Origin: Ptychodera flava
Lineage: Eukaryota; Hemichordata; Enteropneusta; Ptychoderidae
Length of the DNA stretch: 64,000 nucleotides
Assembly (NCBI RefSeq): GCF_041260155.1
Contig: NC_091944.1
Coordinates: forward strand, 19,806,772 to 19,870,771
Direction of reading: 5' to 3'
Shown here: in pieces, positions 60,546 to 64,000 of the stretch
How positions within the stretch are numbered: position 1 is the first letter of the stretch
How the letters are laid out: the number at the start of each line of letters is the position of its first letter
The notes under the pieces: model-generated
Seen by the model: the letters and a program-made list of their open reading frames with translations, nothing else
Told to the model about the DNA's origin: nothing
Databases searched by the model: none
Program-made: the position numbers and the translations under genes

Positions 60546-61862
60546 TCGCTGCGACATATGCTCACGTGACGTGAGCAAAAAAGGACAGCTCCAGGGGGAT
60601 TATTCTGTACTGTGAGTTGATCAGTTGAACAATGACTTATTTTATTCATATTCCTATGATTTTTGGTTTTTTGAATATCAGAATTTCTCAAATGTAACAC
60701 TTAAGAAATTTTACAGATCTAATTGTTATTACTCAAGTTTAACTGTCCAAAATTTGACAGAGCTAGCTTAAAAACTCTGAAAATTACAGTAGTTTGAAAA
60801 TGGCGAAAAATAGCTTTTTGACTGGTAGTATACACGTAACACGGTGCCTTCCAATTAATTTTCAACTCTGTCTCACAAAATTTTTGGCATTTTCAAGTCT
60901 CTGTGTTAAGAAAACAAAAGCTCCTTATACCGTACTCTTACAATATATTGCACAAAAAGTATTTTAAAGCAGATTAGTTAGAGAATTAATGTTATTATAC
61001 AACTATATTTTTTCATAGGGATACCCACAAAATGACTCTCAGCCATATGTTGAAATTTTTTGACCTTTTGTCAAAAAATCGAGCATATTTTAATTCTAAA
61101 AAAATCGTAACCCTGGAAGTAGACAAGATAGAACCATTATTCAAACAGTTTTTTGAATCCTGAGACAAGATCTTCAAGAAAACATACAATTCAAGTAAGT
61201 TTAACCGAGAACAAAAAAGGGCCTGGTATGCCTACTTATAGCAGGCCTCGTCTCAAACAAAATGGTGACTCGCGATGGACATAACGTGTACTCAATTTTG
61301 TTTCGCAAATGCGATCATGGTGAAGAAAGGTCGATTTTTGTCTTCTGTTAAACAGAACCGAACATTCGAAGAATTTTGGAGGAACACCATCCAGGTTTTT
61401 CTGAATGTAAAATGTATTCTATTCAAGTTGAATGTGCCAGTGATGCTGCTGGGGCGTGGTTGTAAGTACAACAGACAAAATATACAGGTGGCGAGGCTAC
61501 AAAACTTCAACGTAAAGCATGTGCGTTTTTCTTGCGAGTGACTGCTAAAAGCTGAGGATTTACCTTTAGATAAACAGTTCACTTTGGTGTCAAAGAATTG
61601 TTATTCAGCCATATCAATTTCCATGGCAGTCTAATAAACCACACACTTCAATTCTACAGATGAATATTTTATTTTAATATATTGGTATTCAATATGAGTG
61701 CGTTTCATGAGGAAATTGTTCACTGGTAGTTTGTTTGAACGCGTACAAAATGCACATTGAGAAATAAAAAAAAAAATGAAAAAAAAAAAATTTCCCTACC
61801 TACCTACCCTATTTTTTAAAACCATGTAATCGGAATAGCACATATTTTTTTGTTTGGCCTAA

Positions 61863-62899
61863 GCTTTCAGTTAGAGAAAAACATTCCTCTATTGACGATT
61901 CAAGTAAGAATTTCATTATATTGTTGTGATAAAGACAACAAAACACCTCAGCAACTCCATAAAAGCACTCGCTATTGCTCGAGCATATATGCCATGAAGT
62001 CAAAATCTGGTGGTATACCTGTTGTTGGGTGTGGTTCACAGATAGCAAAGTTTTTATTTCATTTGATCTGTGGCTTTTCCATGCTTAAAAATGTTATCTT
62101 ATCTTTGTTTTTATGATTGTGTAAAAAAATTGTGTAGGCTGTTCTGTTGAAATGAGGAACAAAATGACACAAAATTTGCTTGAAGAGGACTATGAGTGTT
62201 TCCTTCGTTGTGAGAGCAAGATATGTAAATAACTGTGAAGTGGTAAATCATAAATAATTGCTTTTATATGACTCAGAGTACATGGGCTGTACCACTGAAT
62301 GCCCGTCAATGGGAGAACATTTTTTTGGAACTGAGGCGCAACAATTTTTTTTTAATTTCGCAGAAACCACAACTCTATGTCATTGATTTTTGACAGATTT
62401 TTAACATTTTCAACTTTTCATTCAGTCGTGGTTTACTGAACCAAAAAAAAAACCGATTTGACAGGGTCATTCATGGGATCTTCTATGATGGAACTGCCTG
62501 AGTTTACCACTGGATATATTAACATGCATTGGCACACCTTCATTAGACAAGGACGTATGGAGAAGTTTGAAGCATAGTTTGAAGAAGATCACTCAGTTGT
62601 CATGTGATTTCAAATGACAGGCCAGCTCACTGTAAATAAGGCAGTTTGATGTATGAAATATTGCTACTTAAGTATTCCAAATCTGATTATTGATCAAATA
62701 GTTTAGGTACTGGGTAACACTTTAAATGTTTCATCTTTTTTTTTGTAAACATATTTTACAATGCTACATTTTAAAACACCATACAAAAAAGCACTCCAAA
62801 CAGAGGCCTGGTTACTGCTGTGAAAACTCGATAAAATGTTGTGATGTACCGGTAACAGTTTTTATGACAGAAGAATGGTTGAAATACCTATACGAAGTA
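61863..62899. other. Spacer, no gene supported
   Basis: AT-rich with several poly-A/T tracts. No reading frame or repeat boundary was recognised. Confidence 0.5.
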
Positions 62900-63193
62900 A
62901 GCGACCTTGAAATGAAAGACTTAAAAGTTTTGCCCACACTTTACAAGATTGTCGATCAAAATAAAGAATAAAATTTCAGGGGTTATCTTGCAAATTTTGG
63001 AAGAGAAAAAAGTTACCCAATATTAACTAACTCTTGAAATTCAAAATGTCTGCCATCCCTGTGTTAACTCTATGGTGGAAAAGTTAAATTTTTGATTTTC
63101 ACCAAACTAAACATACCCGGTATGTAGTGACCAAAAATAAATTGTACAAGTTTGAAAGTCAAAATATCTGTCCCCAAGGCGCATTCTACTGTA
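62900..63193. mobile_element. TTAA MITE family B, copy 5 (inverted, left end worn)
   Basis: The order ACCTTGAAATGAAAGACTTA, AAATTTTGG, AAAAGTTACCCAATATT, ATCCCTGTGTTAACTCTATGG and CTGTCCCCAAGGCGCATTCT follows the 48,713 copy. Confidence 0.65.
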
Positions 63194-63539
63194 GGTTCCA
63201 GTTTTGCCACACAAAAAATGATGCAAAGTACATGGTGCCTTCTAAATACTGGTATGTTGATTTAAGCCATATTTTGGCAAAAACTTATGGAGCAATTGCT
63301 CTTAGGAAGATTTTTTAATCAAAGAGTTCAGTGTGCTGTATGGTTAGGGACAATACGCTGTAACTTTTAAAAATTTTTCACTATTTTTTGTTCAGAACAA
63401 GAACTGTAAGTCTTCTTCTGCTCCCAAGAACATGTGAAAATACCCATGATCAGATTGTCAACAGAGCCATGTCCTACATGTTGATGCCCTAGTTCACATT
63501 CTAATTCTAGTGGAGACCAGAATTCACTTATCAATAATA
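63194..63539. other. Spacer, nothing seen
   Basis: No supported gene or repeat. Confidence 0.4.
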
Positions 63540-63692
63540 ATGCTGTCTACCGGTACACACGCACAGGCTGAGTCAACAAGCTGAATACTGTGTATCTTAA
63601 CATGCTTCGGGATGTCGAACAAGAAACAGTAGTTGACGTTGAAAACAAAAACTGAAGAAAATCATCAAAAGTGACAGTACTGGCCCTTTCAT
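63540..63692. mobile_element. TTAA MITE family A, partial copy 3
   Basis: TGAGTCAACAAGCTGAATAC and AACATGCTTCGGGATGTCGA match the family A core at about 9,170-9,230. The end GTGACAGTACTGGCCCTTTC matches one terminus. The other half is missing. Confidence 0.55.
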
Positions 63693-64000
63693 CAAAAGGT
63701 GTACAGCGTCTGGCCCCTTGAAAGCTTTCTTGCATAAAGTTTAGAGTTAGCTGGCGTCGCCAAATTCTCAAGATTCCAGCACGTAATGTAGAGAGCCAGA
63801 AAATGGACAAACAAAAGAATGAACCATCAGAAGTTTTACCTTGATATTATGTGACCCAACCTGACCTACCAATGAATTTGATATTGACTTCAGAGCTTAT
63901 TCTTCCTGAGCCTTTGATACTTCTGTAACGCCACCTGTGATGGTGGCATTGGTAAAAACGATAGCGAAAAGCACCATTTCGGTTTCATCACCTACGACAA
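63693..64000. other. Window end, nothing seen
   Basis: No gene, splice-linked exon or repeat boundary could be supported in the last 300 bp. Confidence 0.4.

Larger units (their letters stand above)
56680..61859. mobile_element. 5.2 kb TAA-flanked DNA transposon, non-autonomous
   Basis: The left end GGCCAAGCAAAAAAATATGT continues GCTGTTCCGATTAC. The right end is the inverted form (GTAATCGGAATAGC, then ACATATTTTTTTGTTTGGCC). TAA lies outside both ends (56,677-56,679 and 61,860-61,862). The 3 bp TWA duplication again points to a PIF/Harbinger-like type. No transposase is visible; the longest ORFs are about 115 codons and unrecognised. It holds a foldback at 59,702-59,830 and a GACA-tailed repeat at 60,360-60,545. 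Confidence 0.65.

Overview
The window is eukaryotic, AT-rich, intron-containing and full of interspersed and simple repeats. This suits an aquatic invertebrate, perhaps a deuterostome, but the sequence does not fix the species. No rRNA, intact tRNA, operon or CRISPR was seen.

Left part (1-21,085): two head-to-tail Cys-loop ligand-gated ion channel genes of nicotinic-receptor type (1,488-6,969 and 12,984-15,650, + strand). They share the same exon plan, including 146, 45 and 110 bp exons. A decayed partial third copy of the loop exon lies at about 18,945-19,150. Most frame breaks in the host genes fall at short C runs that look one base short, which points to sequencing error rather than gene death. 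Introns and spacers hold microsatellites, TTAA-flanked MITEs, a TAA-flanked DNA transposon, a LINE reverse-transcriptase scrap and a tRNA-like SINE.

Middle (21,092-42,477): a Polinton/Maverick fossil of about 21.4 kb with about 600 bp inverted terminal repeats and a perfect 6 bp target duplication (ATTTAT). It sits inside an old tandem repeat with a period of about 160-180 bp. Its parts are a fibre-like protein, penton-like and double-jelly-roll capsid-like regions, small membrane proteins, an A32-type ATPase, an integrase with a chromodomain, deoxynucleoside-kinase-like and DnaQ-exonuclease-like regions, a family B DNA polymerase and several conserved unknowns. It is broken in about ten places. 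The polymerase region is also split by a 3.7 kb nested insertion whose ends carry arrays of small palindromes.

Right part (42,484-64,000): mostly spacer with more copies of the same MITEs. The one clear host gene is on the minus strand (exons 55,070-54,975, 54,122-52,935 and 52,690-51,846, 5' end not found). It encodes a proline-rich docking protein with about 20 tyrosine motifs of SH2-binding type. A 5.2 kb TAA-flanked element (56,680-61,859) lies upstream of its known exons and contains a strong GC-rich foldback.
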